Positions 1-11,000 of a DNA stretch of 64,000 nucleotides are shown here, in pieces. Made by a program: the position numbers and the translations under genes. The notes below the pieces were generated by a model, which was given only the letters and a program-made list of their open reading frames with translations, was not told the DNA's origin and did no database searches. The stretch lies in contig JAEFBB010000003.1 in the NCBI GenBank assembly GCA_016292215.1, positions 1 to 64,000 on the forward strand, in the 5' to 3' direction. Each line of letters begins with the position of its first letter. Position 1 is the stretch's first letter. Origin of the DNA: Saccharofermentans sp. (GTDB lineage Bacteria > Bacillota > Clostridia > Saccharofermentanales > Saccharofermentanaceae).

Positions 1-26
1 AAGTTCATTAGAAAGAGGTGATACTT

Positions 27-1463
27 ATGCCCAAGAAAAAAGAAACCAAAAAGATCAAGACCAGCGAGCTTTTCGCTGAATTTCCTAACCTTTATGAGGT
101 AGCTTCACAAGATGATATGACAGCTACTTTTAATTTTGCCGAGGAATATAAGGCATTTTTGGATAATTCCAAGACAGAACGTGAATTTGCCGCAAATGCC
201 ATTCAGGCAGCTGAAGACCTCGGCTATGTCGATATCGCTACAAAGGATACCTTAAAGCCCGGTGACAAGGTCTACCAGAGCATTAAGGGCAAGGGTTTTG
301 CAGCAGCTGTTATCGGTAAGAAGGGACCTGCTGAAGGCTTTAACATCCTCGGCGCGCACATCGATTCACCGAGGCTCGACTTAAAGCCCAATCCGATCTA
401 TGAGGACAACGACACCGTTTACTTCAAGACCCACTATTATGGCGGTATCAAGAAGTACCAGTGGACCACGATTCCTCTAGCTGTTCACGGCGTTGTGTTT
501 ACTAATGACGGCAAGGCTCATCAGATCGTAGTAGGTGAGAAGGAGACAGATCCCGTATTCTATATCACTGACCTTCTTCCGCACCTCGGAAATGAACAGA
601 TGACTAAGAAAGCATCTGATTTCATTCCTGCTGAAGACCTTAACGTGATCATTGGCGGTATTCCCTGCACAGAAGATAAGAAGGCAAAAGATATCTTCAA
701 GGCAGGCGTTTTGAAGATCCTTTTCGAGCAGTACGGCATCAAGGAGAAGGATTTTGTATCTGCTGAGATCGAGATCGTTCCCGCTACACACGCAAGAGAC
801 GTAGGCTTTGACAGAGCTTATATCGCTGCTTACGGTCACGATGACAAGGTCTGCGCTTATCCTGCATTAAGAGCTCTGCTCGCCCAGGAAAAGCCCAAGA
901 AGACATGCGTATGCCTGCTTACAGACAAGGAAGAGATCGGTTCTTATTCCAATTCCGGCGCTACTTCCAATCTTTACGAGAACTTCCTCATGGAAGTATT
1001 CGCTAAGGCTGAAGGCGGCATCGATAAGTTCAATACTTTGAAGTTCCGTAAGGCTCTTGCTGCTACCAAGATGCTTTCTACTGACGTAACAACCGCTTAC
1101 GATCCCAAGTACGCTTCAGTATTTGAGAAGAACAATACCGCATTCATGTCACACGGTCTTAAGATCGAGAAGTACACAGGTGCAAGAGGCAAGTCGGGAT
1201 GCTCTGAAGCTACAGGTGATTTCATTGCTGAGATCACGGATATCTTTGAGAAGAATTCAATCCCGTGGCAGACAGGTGAGCTCGGACGTATCGATGCAGG
1301 CGGCGGCGGAACTATCGCTGCCATCATGGCTGAGCTCGGTATGGACGTTGTAGATATGGGCGTTCCCGTATGGTCAATGCATGCTCCTGTCGAAGTGATC
1401 TCTAAGATCGACCTTTACTATCTCTATCTCGGATATAAGGCATTCATCGAGAATATCGGATAA
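27..1463 (+). CDS. M18 family aminopeptidase
   Basis: Full-length ORF with M18-like motifs (GAHIDSPRLDLKPNP, YGHDDKVCAYPALRAL, TDKEEIGSYSNSGATS, WSMHAPVEVISKID). ATG at 27 follows GAAAGAGG. Confidence 0.93.
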   Translation: MPKKKETKKIKTSELFAEFPNLYEVASQDDMTATFNFAEEYKAFLDNSKTEREFAANAIQAAEDLGYVDIATKDTLKPGDKVYQSIKGKGFAAAVIGKKGPAEGFNILGAHIDSPRLDLKPNPIYEDNDTVYFKTHYYGGIKKYQWTTIPLAVHGVVFTNDGKAHQIVVGEKETDPVFYITDLLPHLGNEQMTKKASDFIPAEDLNVIIGGIPCTEDKKAKDIFKAGVLKILFEQYGIKEKDFVSAEIEIVPATHARDVGFDRAYIAAYGHDDKVCAYPALRALLAQEKPKKTCVCLLTDKEEIGSYSNSGATSNLYENFLMEVFAKAEGGIDKFNTLKFRKALAATKMLSTDVTTAYDPKYASVFEKNNTAFMSHGLKIEKYTGARGKSGCSEATGDFIAEITDIFEKNSIPWQTGELGRIDAGGGGTIAAIMAELGMDVVDMGVPVWSMHAPVEVISKIDLYYLYLGYKAFIENIG

Positions 1464-3022
1464 TGGCTAAGAAAAGAACGGTAGAACGCAAGACTGCGAT
1501 AAAGAACAGTGTCGGAAGAATAATTGTCTTCAGTCTCTTTATCATTGCGCAGTTGGTCGGTTTTGCCGTTCTTGCTTATTATCTCGGAAGCATATTTCCG
1601 GCTTTGGATGTTGGTATCAGAGTTATTGCTTTGATGGTTGCTCTTGGTATCAACGCAAGAGATCACAACGGTGTTTTCAAGCTCATCTGGGTAATAGTCA
1701 TTTTGATCTTGCCTATCCCGGGTCTGCTTTTCTATGCCTTAAACAACTTCAGCAGTTCCAAGATCAAGATCAAGAGACGCCTCGAGAATGTGGACGTCAT
1801 GGTGTTCAGCCATCTGAATTACAATGACGATGTTTTTGTCGAGTTTAAGCAGCAGGATCCTGCAAGAGCTTCTAATGCAAGATATCTCAGGAATTACAAT
1901 TTCCCCATCTATGAGAAAACAGATATCAAGTATTATGCTGTAGCTTACGACAGCTATCTTGATCAGATCGAAGACATCAAGAAGGCCGAGAGATTCGTAT
2001 ATCTTGAGTACCATGCAATTGAGAACAGAGATGCTTTCGAACCGCTTCATGAAGCATTGAAGGAGAGAGCTGCCGCAGGCGTTGACTGCAGAGTCTTGTA
2101 TGATGACGTAGGTTCATTCACGTTCATCAATCCGGCATTCATTAAGCTCCTCGAATCTGAAGGCATCAAGTGCAATGCTTTCAATCCCGCATATCCGATC
2201 GTAGCGCTCTTTATGAATAACCGTGACCACAGAAAGATCACCGTTATTGACGGCAAGATTGGTTATACGGGCGGTTACAATATCGCAGATGAATACTTTA
2301 ACTTCGTACATCCTTACGGCAAGTGGAAGGATAACGGTATCAAGCTTGTTGGTCCTGCCGTCGACAGTCTTACTGCTATGTTCATTGAGATGTGGAACTT
2401 TGCCGATCTTAAGCGTAAAGAAGACGACATGATGACTTTTGAGTCTGCCAATATTCCTCCTGTTGAAGGAGCCATGGGTTATTGCGTCCCTTATTGCGAC
2501 AGCCCTCTTGATAATGAGCCTGTCGGTGAGAATGTTTACCTTAACATGATCAATAATTCCCAGGAATACTGCTGGATCATGTCTCCGTATCTCGTATTGT
2601 CCGATGAGATCTCAAGAGCTTTGAGGATAGCTGCAAAGCGCGGCATTGACGTAAGGATCATGACACCCGGTATCCCTGACAAGAAGCTCACTTATCATGT
2701 CACGAGATCTTATTACAACATGCTCATAAAGGGAGGAGTAAAGATATTCGAATACTCTCCGGGCTTTAACCACTCGAAAACTTTCTTGTGTGACGATACA
2801 TGCGCCGTAGTAGGTACCATCAATCTTGATTTCAGAAGCCTTTATCATCATTTCGAGAATGCCGTATACATGTATAAGACTGACTGCATTCCCGATATCA
2901 AAGCAGACTTCATCGAGACATTTGCAGAGTGCCGTGATGTCACGGAGAAATACAGAAAGAACCCGAATATTTTTGTGCGCTTTTTTAAGTCCATCTTAAG
3001 ACTTATAGCGCCGTTGTTATAA
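1463..3022 (+). CDS. cls: Cardiolipin synthase (phospholipase D superfamily)
   Basis: N-terminal TM helices and two HKD-like motifs (NNRDHRKITVIDGKIGYTGGYNIADEY; FNHSKTFLCDDTCAVVGTINLDFRS). Overlaps the upstream stop (ataATGg). Confidence 0.93.
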   Translation: MAKKRTVERKTAIKNSVGRIIVFSLFIIAQLVGFAVLAYYLGSIFPALDVGIRVIALMVALGINARDHNGVFKLIWVIVILILPIPGLLFYALNNFSSSKIKIKRRLENVDVMVFSHLNYNDDVFVEFKQQDPARASNARYLRNYNFPIYEKTDIKYYAVAYDSYLDQIEDIKKAERFVYLEYHAIENRDAFEPLHEALKERAAAGVDCRVLYDDVGSFTFINPAFIKLLESEGIKCNAFNPAYPIVALFMNNRDHRKITVIDGKIGYTGGYNIADEYFNFVHPYGKWKDNGIKLVGPAVDSLTAMFIEMWNFADLKRKEDDMMTFESANIPPVEGAMGYCVPYCDSPLDNEPVGENVYLNMINNSQEYCWIMSPYLVLSDEISRALRIAAKRGIDVRIMTPGIPDKKLTYHVTRSYYNMLIKGGVKIFEYSPGFNHSKTFLCDDTCAVVGTINLDFRSLYHHFENAVYMYKTDCIPDIKADFIETFAECRDVTEKYRKNPNIFVRFFKSILRLIAPLL

Positions 3023-3046
3023 CACTTAAAACAGAAAGGATAAATT

Positions 3047-4315
3047 ATGTCTGTTCGTTTTTATAATTGCCGAATCCTTACCATGCAAGATGACAAGATC
3101 ATCGAAGGTGAGCTTTGGACAGAGAACGACCGCATCAGCTATATAGGTCCTGCCAAAACTGATGCTGATAAGAAGTTTGACAGGGAGATAGACTGCAAGG
3201 GCAGTCTTCTTATGCCCGGTTTGAAGAATGCGCATACACATTCTGCTATGACTTTCTCCAGATCTCTTGCTGATGAATATTGCCTTAATGACTGGCTTCA
3301 TAAGGCGATCTTCCCGAGAGAAGCAAAGCTTACGCCTGAAAATGTTTACTGGTTCTCAAAGCTCGCTTATGCCGATTACCTGGCAGGCGGAATCACCGCG
3401 TGTTTTGATATGTACTTCCACAAGTATGATAATGCCAAGGCTGCAGTTGAGTCAGGCTTCAGGCATGTCTTCTGCGGAGCAGCCAACGATTACGGCGGAT
3501 TCGAAGCTTTGGAGCAGAACTATATCGATCTTAATGATTACGATCCGCTCGTATCTTTCAAGCTCGGATTCCATGCCGAATATACTACCTGCGAAGATAA
3601 TCTTAAGTTCATGTCAGAACTGGCGCACAAGTATAATGCGCCTGTTTATACTCATATTTCGGAGACTTCTGATGAAGTCGAAGGATGTAAGGAAAGATAC
3701 GGCATTACTCCTGCAGTTCTCTTTGACAAGATGGGCATCTTTGACTTCGGCGGCGGCGGATTCCACTGCGTATGGTTTACTGATGAGGACAGGGATATCT
3801 TCAAGAAGCGCGGCCTCTGGTCCGTATTTAATGCATGCTCCAACTTAAAGCTTGCAAGCGGTATCACGCCTGTCTATAAGTTCATCGAAAAGGATATGAA
3901 CATCGCGATCGGTACAGACGGAGCAGGCTCTAACAATGCGCTTTCAATGTTCCGTGAGATGTATCTTGATACGGTTCTTTCTAACGTTGAGACACATAAT
4001 GCCGCAGCAGTTGATCCGTTCACTATCCTCAAGGCAGGAACGACAGGCGGTGCTCTTTGCATGGGCCTTTATGATTCTGATGTCCTTGCTGAAGGCAAGA
4101 AGGCTGACATCATCATGATCGACATGAATAAGCCCTGTATGCAGCCTGAGAATAATATCGTCAGGAACATCATCTACAGCGCTGACAATGACTGCGTAAA
4201 GATGACCATGATCGACGGTAAGATCCTCTATGAGGACGGCAATTACACGACTATCGATCTTGATGAGGTCATCCGCGAGACAAATAAACTCATGAAGGGC
4301 TTATCTGATATCTGA
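3047..4315 (+). CDS. Amidohydrolase family protein (MTA/SAH deaminase-like)
   Basis: PGLKNAHTHSAM metal-binding motif, VYTHISET, IGTDGAGSNN; RBS AGAAAGGA upstream. Confidence 0.88.
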   Translation: MSVRFYNCRILTMQDDKIIEGELWTENDRISYIGPAKTDADKKFDREIDCKGSLLMPGLKNAHTHSAMTFSRSLADEYCLNDWLHKAIFPREAKLTPENVYWFSKLAYADYLAGGITACFDMYFHKYDNAKAAVESGFRHVFCGAANDYGGFEALEQNYIDLNDYDPLVSFKLGFHAEYTTCEDNLKFMSELAHKYNAPVYTHISETSDEVEGCKERYGITPAVLFDKMGIFDFGGGGFHCVWFTDEDRDIFKKRGLWSVFNACSNLKLASGITPVYKFIEKDMNIAIGTDGAGSNNALSMFREMYLDTVLSNVETHNAAAVDPFTILKAGTTGGALCMGLYDSDVLAEGKKADIIMIDMNKPCMQPENNIVRNIIYSADNDCVKMTMIDGKILYEDGNYTTIDLDEVIRETNKLMKGLSDI

Positions 4316-4317
4316 TC

Positions 4318-6042
4318 ATGAAACTTCTTTTCGACCATATCGGTAAATACAAAGCTGCTTCGATCTTAAGCCCTGTGTTTAAGCTCCTTGAAGCGTGCTT
4401 TGAACTGATCGTGCCGCTCATCGTGGCAGGCGTTATCGATAATGGTATCAGGAAAGGTGACATGAGCTATGTATGGACTCATGTTCCGATCCTCGTTTTG
4501 TTTGCTGTTGTCGGCTTTGCGAGCGCAATTACCGCGCAGTATTTCGCTGCTTATTCCGCAACGGGAATATCTTCCGGAATAAGAAAGAGCCTTCACGACA
4601 AGCTTCAGACATTGTCCGTAAGCGATTATGAGAAGATCGGAACTTCCGGTATGGTTACGCTGCTCACGTCTGACGTTAACCAGATCCAGACTGGAATCAA
4701 TCTGTTCTTAAGACTTCTTCTCAGGTCTCCTTTTATCGTTGTCGGCGCCTGCATCATGGCAGCAACCGTAAAGCCTTCGATCGCTTTGATACTGGTCGGC
4801 TGTACGGCGCTTCTTGCGGTTGTTATCGCGCTTAATATGAAGTTCTCCATCGTAAGGCACAGAGAGTCCAGAGCCGGTTTGGACAGCCTTGTAAAGAAGA
4901 CTTCGAACGGCATTTGCGGTGAGCGCGTCATCAGAGGCTTTAATAAGACTTTAGACGATTATGAGAAGTTTGAGCAGAAGAGTAAGAGCCTTAAGACTTC
5001 ACAGGTAAAGGCTGCTGATTTTGCTGCCTGGCTAAATCCGCTTACATATGCAGTGGTTAATCTCGGAATCTGCCTCCTGATCTACAGAGGTTCGATTCAT
5101 TTCAGCACAGGAAATCTCACTGACGGACAGGTGGTAGCTCTCTATAACTACATGTCCCAGATCCTTATAGAGCTTGTTAAGCTTGCAAATCTCATCGTTT
5201 CCGTATCAAGGGCCTATGCCTGCCTTAAGCGTGCAGAGGGTCTTATGGAGATCAAGAGTACCGCAAATAACGGCACAGAAGAGCTTCCTGTCGGTGCTCC
5301 GCTGTCCGTATCTATGAAGAATGTTTCATTTACTTATCAGGGCAATGTCGAAGAGTCCGTTAAGGATTTCACGATAGACATTAAGCCCGGTGAGACGATC
5401 GGTATCATCGGAAGTACGGGCTGCGGCAAATCAACTGCGGCTTCGCTTATTGCCGGTATCTATAACGCCAATGAGGGCGAAGTCGATATCAACGGCAAGA
5501 ACATTAAGGATATTTCCGTTTCGAGCCTCTCGAAAACAGTTGCTTTGAGCCTTCAGAAGACCAGATTATTCAAGGGTTCGCTCAAAGATAACATCACTCT
5601 CGGCAGAACATCCCTGTCTCAGGAAGATATCGAAGCAGCCTGTAAAGCTTCCTGCAGCGATGACGTCATAGCTACAAAGAAGGAAGGTTTGGACTTCGTC
5701 ATTTCGGACGGCGGCGCGGGCCTTTCGGGCGGTCAGAGACAGAGGATAGGAATAGCAAGAGCACTTGCAGGAAAGCCGGGTCTCGTTATCTTTGATGACT
5801 CTACATCAGCTTTGGACTGGGGAACAGAGAAGAGGCTTCTTAATAATCTTTCGAACCTTCCCGTAAAGCCTACCACGATCCTTGTATCGCAGAAGGTCAG
5901 GACATGCATGAACTGTGACCGCATCGTTCTCATGGATGACGGCAGGATCGAAGCCATTGCGCCTCATGAGGAACTTCTCAAGATCTCTGAGAACTACAGA
6001 TACATGAATTCTCTTCAGATGAAGGGAGGCGCAGTATCATGA
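4318..6042 (+). CDS. ABC transporter, permease-ATPase fusion (exporter half 1)
   Basis: TM domain plus NBD: Walker A GSTGCGKST, signature LSGGQRQR, Walker B LVIFDDSTSALD. Walker B ends in D rather than catalytic E. Confidence 0.93.
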   Translation: MKLLFDHIGKYKAASILSPVFKLLEACFELIVPLIVAGVIDNGIRKGDMSYVWTHVPILVLFAVVGFASAITAQYFAAYSATGISSGIRKSLHDKLQTLSVSDYEKIGTSGMVTLLTSDVNQIQTGINLFLRLLLRSPFIVVGACIMAATVKPSIALILVGCTALLAVVIALNMKFSIVRHRESRAGLDSLVKKTSNGICGERVIRGFNKTLDDYEKFEQKSKSLKTSQVKAADFAAWLNPLTYAVVNLGICLLIYRGSIHFSTGNLTDGQVVALYNYMSQILIELVKLANLIVSVSRAYACLKRAEGLMEIKSTANNGTEELPVGAPLSVSMKNVSFTYQGNVEESVKDFTIDIKPGETIGIIGSTGCGKSTAASLIAGIYNANEGEVDINGKNIKDISVSSLSKTVALSLQKTRLFKGSLKDNITLGRTSLSQEDIEAACKASCSDDVIATKKEGLDFVISDGGAGLSGGQRQRIGIARALAGKPGLVIFDDSTSALDWGTEKRLLNNLSNLPVKPTTILVSQKVRTCMNCDRIVLMDDGRIEAIAPHEELLKISENYRYMNSLQMKGGAVS

Positions 6043-7760
6043 ACGGCAAGTCATTAAAGCGTCTCTTCTCATATCTCAAAGGCTCTGCCGGCCTTGTTGT
6101 TTTGTCCGTCATTATCGGATTGTTGTTTGGCTGTGCTTCTGTTGCTATTCCTTATTTTGCGGGAAGAGCGATCGATAACTTAGGCAATACGGATGAGCTT
6201 GTTAAGTTTATCCTGATCATCGTAGGCCTTATCGTATTAGCAGCACTGCTTCAGTTCGCGCTGATCAAGATGAATAACCGGATCGCATTTGCAATCGGCC
6301 AAAACTTAAGGAATGCCACATATTCAAAGATGCACAGGGTAAAGATGTCTTATATCGACAAGACATCTGCAGGAAAGCTCCAGAGCCTTATTATCAGCGA
6401 CGTTGAGACCGTGTCTGACGGAATGCTTCTTTTCCTTAACCAGTTTGCATCGGGCATCGCGACCATTATCATTACGCTCGTCGTAATGTTTTATATCAAC
6501 TGGAAGATATCGCTCATAGTCGTTATCTTTACGCCTGTATCTATTGCTGTTTCTACTGCCATTGCGAAAGGCGCATATAAGTCATTCGCAAAACAGGCCG
6601 AGATCAGATCAAAGCAGACTTCATTTGTTGCAGAATCAGTTAACAATTTCAGGGAGTGTAAGCTCTATAACGTAACTGATACGAGAATTTCGGGCTTTGA
6701 TGAGATCAACGGTGAATACAGGAAGACATCTACAAAGGCTACGTTCCTGTCATCCATAAGCAATCCGTCATCAAGATTCGTAAATGCCCTTATCTATGCA
6801 GGCGTTGTACTTACAGGATGTTTTGCAGGTATTGGCGGCACCATTACTGTTGGCGCGTTAACTTCGCTTCTTGCTTATGCTAACCAGTTCATGAAGCCTT
6901 TTAACGATCTGTCGGCGGTTTATACGGAGCTTTCTGACAGCTTTGCGTGTCTGGCAAGGGTTTTCGAGTACTTAGACAGCCCTGAGATACCGTCTGAGCC
7001 CGTAAGAGATGACCTTCCTTCGAAGGACGTGCAGTTTGACATCGAGTTTAAGAACGTGTCTTTCTCTTATGTTGAGGGCAGACCTGTGCTTCAGGATATC
7101 TCATTTAAGGTCGGCAGGGGCGAATCCTTTGCGATTGCGGGACCTACGGGCTGTGGCAAGACCACGCTCATCAACCTTCTCATGCGTTACTATGAGCCTG
7201 ATTCAGGCGATATCCTTATTAACGGCAAGTCCATAAAGGATATTCCCAGGTCTGAATTAAGGCATTATATCGGCTTTGTTTCGCAGGATACATGGCTTTC
7301 TGACGATACCGTAATGGAGAATATCCGGTTCTCCGGAAGCCATATTACTGAAGCTGAGGCTGTTGAGGCCAGCAAGAAGGCCGGCTGTGATTCTTTTATC
7401 AGAAAATTGCCAAAGCGTTATAATGAGATGTTAGACAACGACAGAGATGACATTTCCGAAGGTCAGAAACAGCTCCTGACAATTGCCAGGGCAATGGCTT
7501 CGGACCCTTCGATCCTCATATTGGACGAAGCTACGTCATCTGTTGACGTTGTAACGGAAGACCGTATTCAGAAAGCCGTCAAAAAGCTTCTGAACGGCAG
7601 AACAAGTATTATAATTGCGCACAGGCTCTCGCAGATCACATCCTGCGACAAGATCGTCGTAATTGACGGCGGCAAGGTCTCAGAGATCGGTTCGCACGCA
7701 GAGCTTATCGCAAACGGCGGATTCTACAGCAGGCTTTATGCCTCGTATGTATCCGAATAA
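6039..7760 (+). CDS. ABC transporter, permease-ATPase fusion (exporter half 2)
   Basis: TM domain plus NBD: Walker A GPTGCGKTT, ISEGQKQLL signature, Walker B ILILDEATSSVD. Overlaps the previous gene by 4 bp. Confidence 0.93.
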   Translation: MNGKSLKRLFSYLKGSAGLVVLSVIIGLLFGCASVAIPYFAGRAIDNLGNTDELVKFILIIVGLIVLAALLQFALIKMNNRIAFAIGQNLRNATYSKMHRVKMSYIDKTSAGKLQSLIISDVETVSDGMLLFLNQFASGIATIIITLVVMFYINWKISLIVVIFTPVSIAVSTAIAKGAYKSFAKQAEIRSKQTSFVAESVNNFRECKLYNVTDTRISGFDEINGEYRKTSTKATFLSSISNPSSRFVNALIYAGVVLTGCFAGIGGTITVGALTSLLAYANQFMKPFNDLSAVYTELSDSFACLARVFEYLDSPEIPSEPVRDDLPSKDVQFDIEFKNVSFSYVEGRPVLQDISFKVGRGESFAIAGPTGCGKTTLINLLMRYYEPDSGDILINGKSIKDIPRSELRHYIGFVSQDTWLSDDTVMENIRFSGSHITEAEAVEASKKAGCDSFIRKLPKRYNEMLDNDRDDISEGQKQLLTIARAMASDPSILILDEATSSVDVVTEDRIQKAVKKLLNGRTSIIIAHRLSQITSCDKIVVIDGGKVSEIGSHAELIANGGFYSRLYASYVSE

Positions 7761-7769
7761 GGAGGAAAT

Positions 7770-9263
7770 ATGGGCAACTATAAACTTGATGAATTCAAGA
7801 ATTACATAAAGGGCAGGAAGGCAGCCGTCATAGGCATCGGAATTTCCAATACGCCCCTGATCAAGTGGCTGGTCTCTTTAGGCTGCGACGTTACGGCATG
7901 CGACAAACTGACTGAAGAAGATCCGGTGCTCAGAAAGAATATAGATATGCTCAAGGAGATCTCTCCTGACATCAAGTGGTCATTGGGCGAATCTTATCTT
8001 ACTCACTTAAGGGAAGATCATTACGATATCGTTTTTAAGACTCCTAAGATGAGGTTTGAGACACCCGAACTTCAGGCTCTCAAAGAGATGGGCTCTATCC
8101 TTACGACTGAGATGGAGCTTTTCATGAATCTGTGTCCTGCGGAGATATTTGCTATCACAGGATCAGACGGTAAGACAACTACGACAACACTTACATCTGA
8201 GATCTTAAAGCAGGCAGGCTATAAGGTTTGGATCGGCGGCAACATCGGAACACCGCTCCTTGACAGGATCGCTGAGATCGAAGCTGATGATAAGGTGGTT
8301 CTCGAGTTGTCTTCATTCCAGCTTCTCGGCATGAACACTCCCGCTGATGTTGCCATCGTTACCAACATCACGCCTAACCACCTTGATTTCCACAAAGATT
8401 ACGACGAGTACATCCAGGCAAAGGTCAATGCTTTCAGGAATCAGGGTCCTGTAGGCAAGGTAGTCCTTAACGCAGGCTGCGATCTGACATATGAGATGAA
8501 GGATATCGCCAGGGGAAGAGTAAAGCTCTTCTCGGCCAACAAGGGCAAGGTAATGAGATCTGATTCTCCGCTTTATCCCAGAGCTTACACTGAGGACGGA
8601 AGGCTCATCTATCAGGAAAAAGGCGACATCATTGATATCTGCGGCATGGATGAGATCTTCATACCGGGACTGCACAATGTTGAGAATTTCCTCGCTGCGA
8701 CCTGTGCTGTTATCGACTATGTAAAGCCTGAAGATATCGCTTATGTAGCAAAGAACTTCAAGGGCGTACCTCACAGGATCGAGTTTATAAGAGAGCTTGA
8801 CGGCATCAGATGGTACAATTCCTCGATCGACACTTCTCCGAACCGTTCGCTCAATACTATGAATGCTCTTGCAGCACGCAACGAGAAGGGCGTTCTTATC
8901 TGCGGCGGTGCTGACAAGAAGTGCCTTTACAGCAAGCTCGGTGACGCGATCCTCAACGTCTGCGACAGGATAATCATCTACGGATCTAATGCGGATCTTG
9001 TAACGGACATCATCGCAAAGGAAGCTCACGGACGTAAGTATGAGATCTACCGTATTCCTGATAAGGAAGGCGACGTCTATGAGTTCCCCAAGACCCGTGA
9101 TAACGTTGTAAATGCTTATAAAGAAGCTATCAATAAGGCAAGAGAGTGGGCAAAACCCGGAGAGATTGTTATTATGTCTTCTATAGGTACGTCCTACGAT
9201 CATTTCAGACACTTTGAGCACAGGGGAGACATGTTTAGAGATCTCGTTAATGAGCTCGAATAA
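7770..9263 (+). CDS. murD: UDP-N-acetylmuramoyl-L-alanine--D-glutamate ligase
   Basis: Mur ligase ATP-binding motif ITGSDGKTTTTTL, ELSSFQLLGM, NITPNHLDFH; GGAGG upstream. Confidence 0.92.
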   Translation: MGNYKLDEFKNYIKGRKAAVIGIGISNTPLIKWLVSLGCDVTACDKLTEEDPVLRKNIDMLKEISPDIKWSLGESYLTHLREDHYDIVFKTPKMRFETPELQALKEMGSILTTEMELFMNLCPAEIFAITGSDGKTTTTTLTSEILKQAGYKVWIGGNIGTPLLDRIAEIEADDKVVLELSSFQLLGMNTPADVAIVTNITPNHLDFHKDYDEYIQAKVNAFRNQGPVGKVVLNAGCDLTYEMKDIARGRVKLFSANKGKVMRSDSPLYPRAYTEDGRLIYQEKGDIIDICGMDEIFIPGLHNVENFLAATCAVIDYVKPEDIAYVAKNFKGVPHRIEFIRELDGIRWYNSSIDTSPNRSLNTMNALAARNEKGVLICGGADKKCLYSKLGDAILNVCDRIIIYGSNADLVTDIIAKEAHGRKYEIYRIPDKEGDVYEFPKTRDNVVNAYKEAINKAREWAKPGEIVIMSSIGTSYDHFRHFEHRGDMFRDLVNELE

Positions 9264-9284
9264 TCTTTAGGGTGGAGGAAGATT

Positions 9285-10967
9285 ATGGCTGATATGAATT
9301 ACCGCAAATATAAGGCTCATCCGACAGTTGACCTGCCGGACCGCAAGTGGCCTTCAAACAAGATAACCAAGGCACCTATCTGGTGTTCTGTAGATCTGCG
9401 TGACGGTAATCAGGCATTGGAAGTCCCAATGACACTTGAGGAGAAGGTCGAATTCTTCGAATATCTCTGCTCCATCGGCTTTAAAGAGATCGAGATCGGT
9501 TTTCCCGCCGCTTCTGAGACTGACTATAACTTCTGCAGGCATTTGATCGACAACAATCTGATCCCTTCTGATGTTGCGATTCAGGTACTGACCCAGTCCA
9601 GGGCTCATATCATCGACCAGACAATGGAAGCCGTAAAAGGCGCTCCGAATGTCATCATCCACCTTTACAATGCGACAAGCACGCTCCACAGGGATGTTGT
9701 TTTCAATTTTTCCTGCGAAGAATGCATCAATCTTGCCGTTGAAGGCGCGAAAATGATCATCGACCGCATCAACGCTGACACGAGCGGCACGAAGTTTGTC
9801 TTGGAGTACTCTCCGGAGGCGTTCTCTGATACCGAGCTTGATTTTGCTGTTAAGATCTGTGACAGCGTCCTCGAGTGCTGGAATCCTACGCCTGACAATA
9901 AAGCGATAATCAATCTGCCTGAGACCGTAGAGTATCAGACAGCGAATGTCTATGCGGACCAGATCGAGTATTTCTGCTCTAAGACCAAGTGGAGAGATTC
10001 GATAATCATCTCGCTTCACACCCATAACGACAGGGGTACAGCCGTTGCCACATCCGAGTTCGGCCTGATGGCCGGCGCTGACAGAGTGGAAGGCACTTTG
10101 TTTGGAAACGGCGAGAGGACCGGAAACGTTGATATCATTACGCTTGCGATAAACATGATGATGCTCGGCATCAATCCGGGACTTGATTTTTCCAATATCA
10201 ACAAGACCATCGATGTCTATGAGGAATTGACCGGAATGAAGGTCGAGCCGAGACATCCGTGGGCCGGAAAGCTTGTATTTACAGCTTTCTCGGGTTCTCA
10301 CCAGGATGCCATCAATAAGGGCAGGAAGAAGATGGAAGAGAGGGGAGAGAGCATTTGGGCAGTCCCTTATCTTCCTATCGATCCCAAGGATGTCGGCAGA
10401 GAATATGAGCCTATCATCCGCATCAATTCCCAGAGCGGAAGAGGCGGTATCGCTTATGTTATGGAGACTTACTTCGGAGTCCAGCTTCCGAAGGCGTTCC
10501 AGCGTGATTTCCTGCCTGTCGTTAAGGCCGCAACCGAAGAGAACGGCACTGAGAATGAGCTTACGCCCCAGCAGATCTTCGATCTGTTTGATGATAAATA
10601 CATCAATGTGCTTGAGCCTTACGGCTTAAAGAATTTCTCGGAGCAGCAGGACAGCGATCAGGTATCTACTGTTGAAGCGCTTATCACTGACCATGGCAAG
10701 GAAGTTACCATCAAGGGCAAGGGTAACGGTCTTCTCGATGCCTTCGTCAGGGCCTTCTGCGATTATACGGGCGTTGAATTCTCGATCTCTAACTATTCAG
10801 AGCACGCTATGAAGTCAGGTTCTGACTCTGCGGCTATCACATATATTGAGATTTCCAATAAGTCCAACAGACAGACCTATATCGGCGCCGGAGTATCAAG
10901 CTCTGTCACTAAATCTTCCGTTCGTGCCGTAGTTTGCGCATATAACAGAATGATAAGTGTGTTATGA
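9285..10967 (+). CDS. leuA: 2-isopropylmalate synthase
   Basis: WCSVDLRDGNQALEVPM, SLHTHNDRGTAVATSE, GNGERTGNVD; C-terminal LeuA regulatory domain; 560 aa. Confidence 0.95.
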   Translation: MADMNYRKYKAHPTVDLPDRKWPSNKITKAPIWCSVDLRDGNQALEVPMTLEEKVEFFEYLCSIGFKEIEIGFPAASETDYNFCRHLIDNNLIPSDVAIQVLTQSRAHIIDQTMEAVKGAPNVIIHLYNATSTLHRDVVFNFSCEECINLAVEGAKMIIDRINADTSGTKFVLEYSPEAFSDTELDFAVKICDSVLECWNPTPDNKAIINLPETVEYQTANVYADQIEYFCSKTKWRDSIIISLHTHNDRGTAVATSEFGLMAGADRVEGTLFGNGERTGNVDIITLAINMMMLGINPGLDFSNINKTIDVYEELTGMKVEPRHPWAGKLVFTAFSGSHQDAINKGRKKMEERGESIWAVPYLPIDPKDVGREYEPIIRINSQSGRGGIAYVMETYFGVQLPKAFQRDFLPVVKAATEENGTENELTPQQIFDLFDDKYINVLEPYGLKNFSEQQDSDQVSTVEALITDHGKEVTIKGKGNGLLDAFVRAFCDYTGVEFSISNYSEHAMKSGSDSAAITYIEISNKSNRQTYIGAGVSSSVTKSSVRAVVCAYNRMISVL

Positions 10968-11000
10968 TGCTAGGGGTTAAATAAAGGAGATTTGATATAA

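Noticed and set aside
8313-9221. 302-aa ORF on the minus strand inside murD
   Set aside because: Antisense shadow of a well-conserved murD frame; no recognisable motifs and no RBS context.
9354-10301. 315-aa ORF on the minus strand inside leuA
   Set aside because: Antisense shadow ORF from codon bias; the leuA sense frame is clearly conserved.
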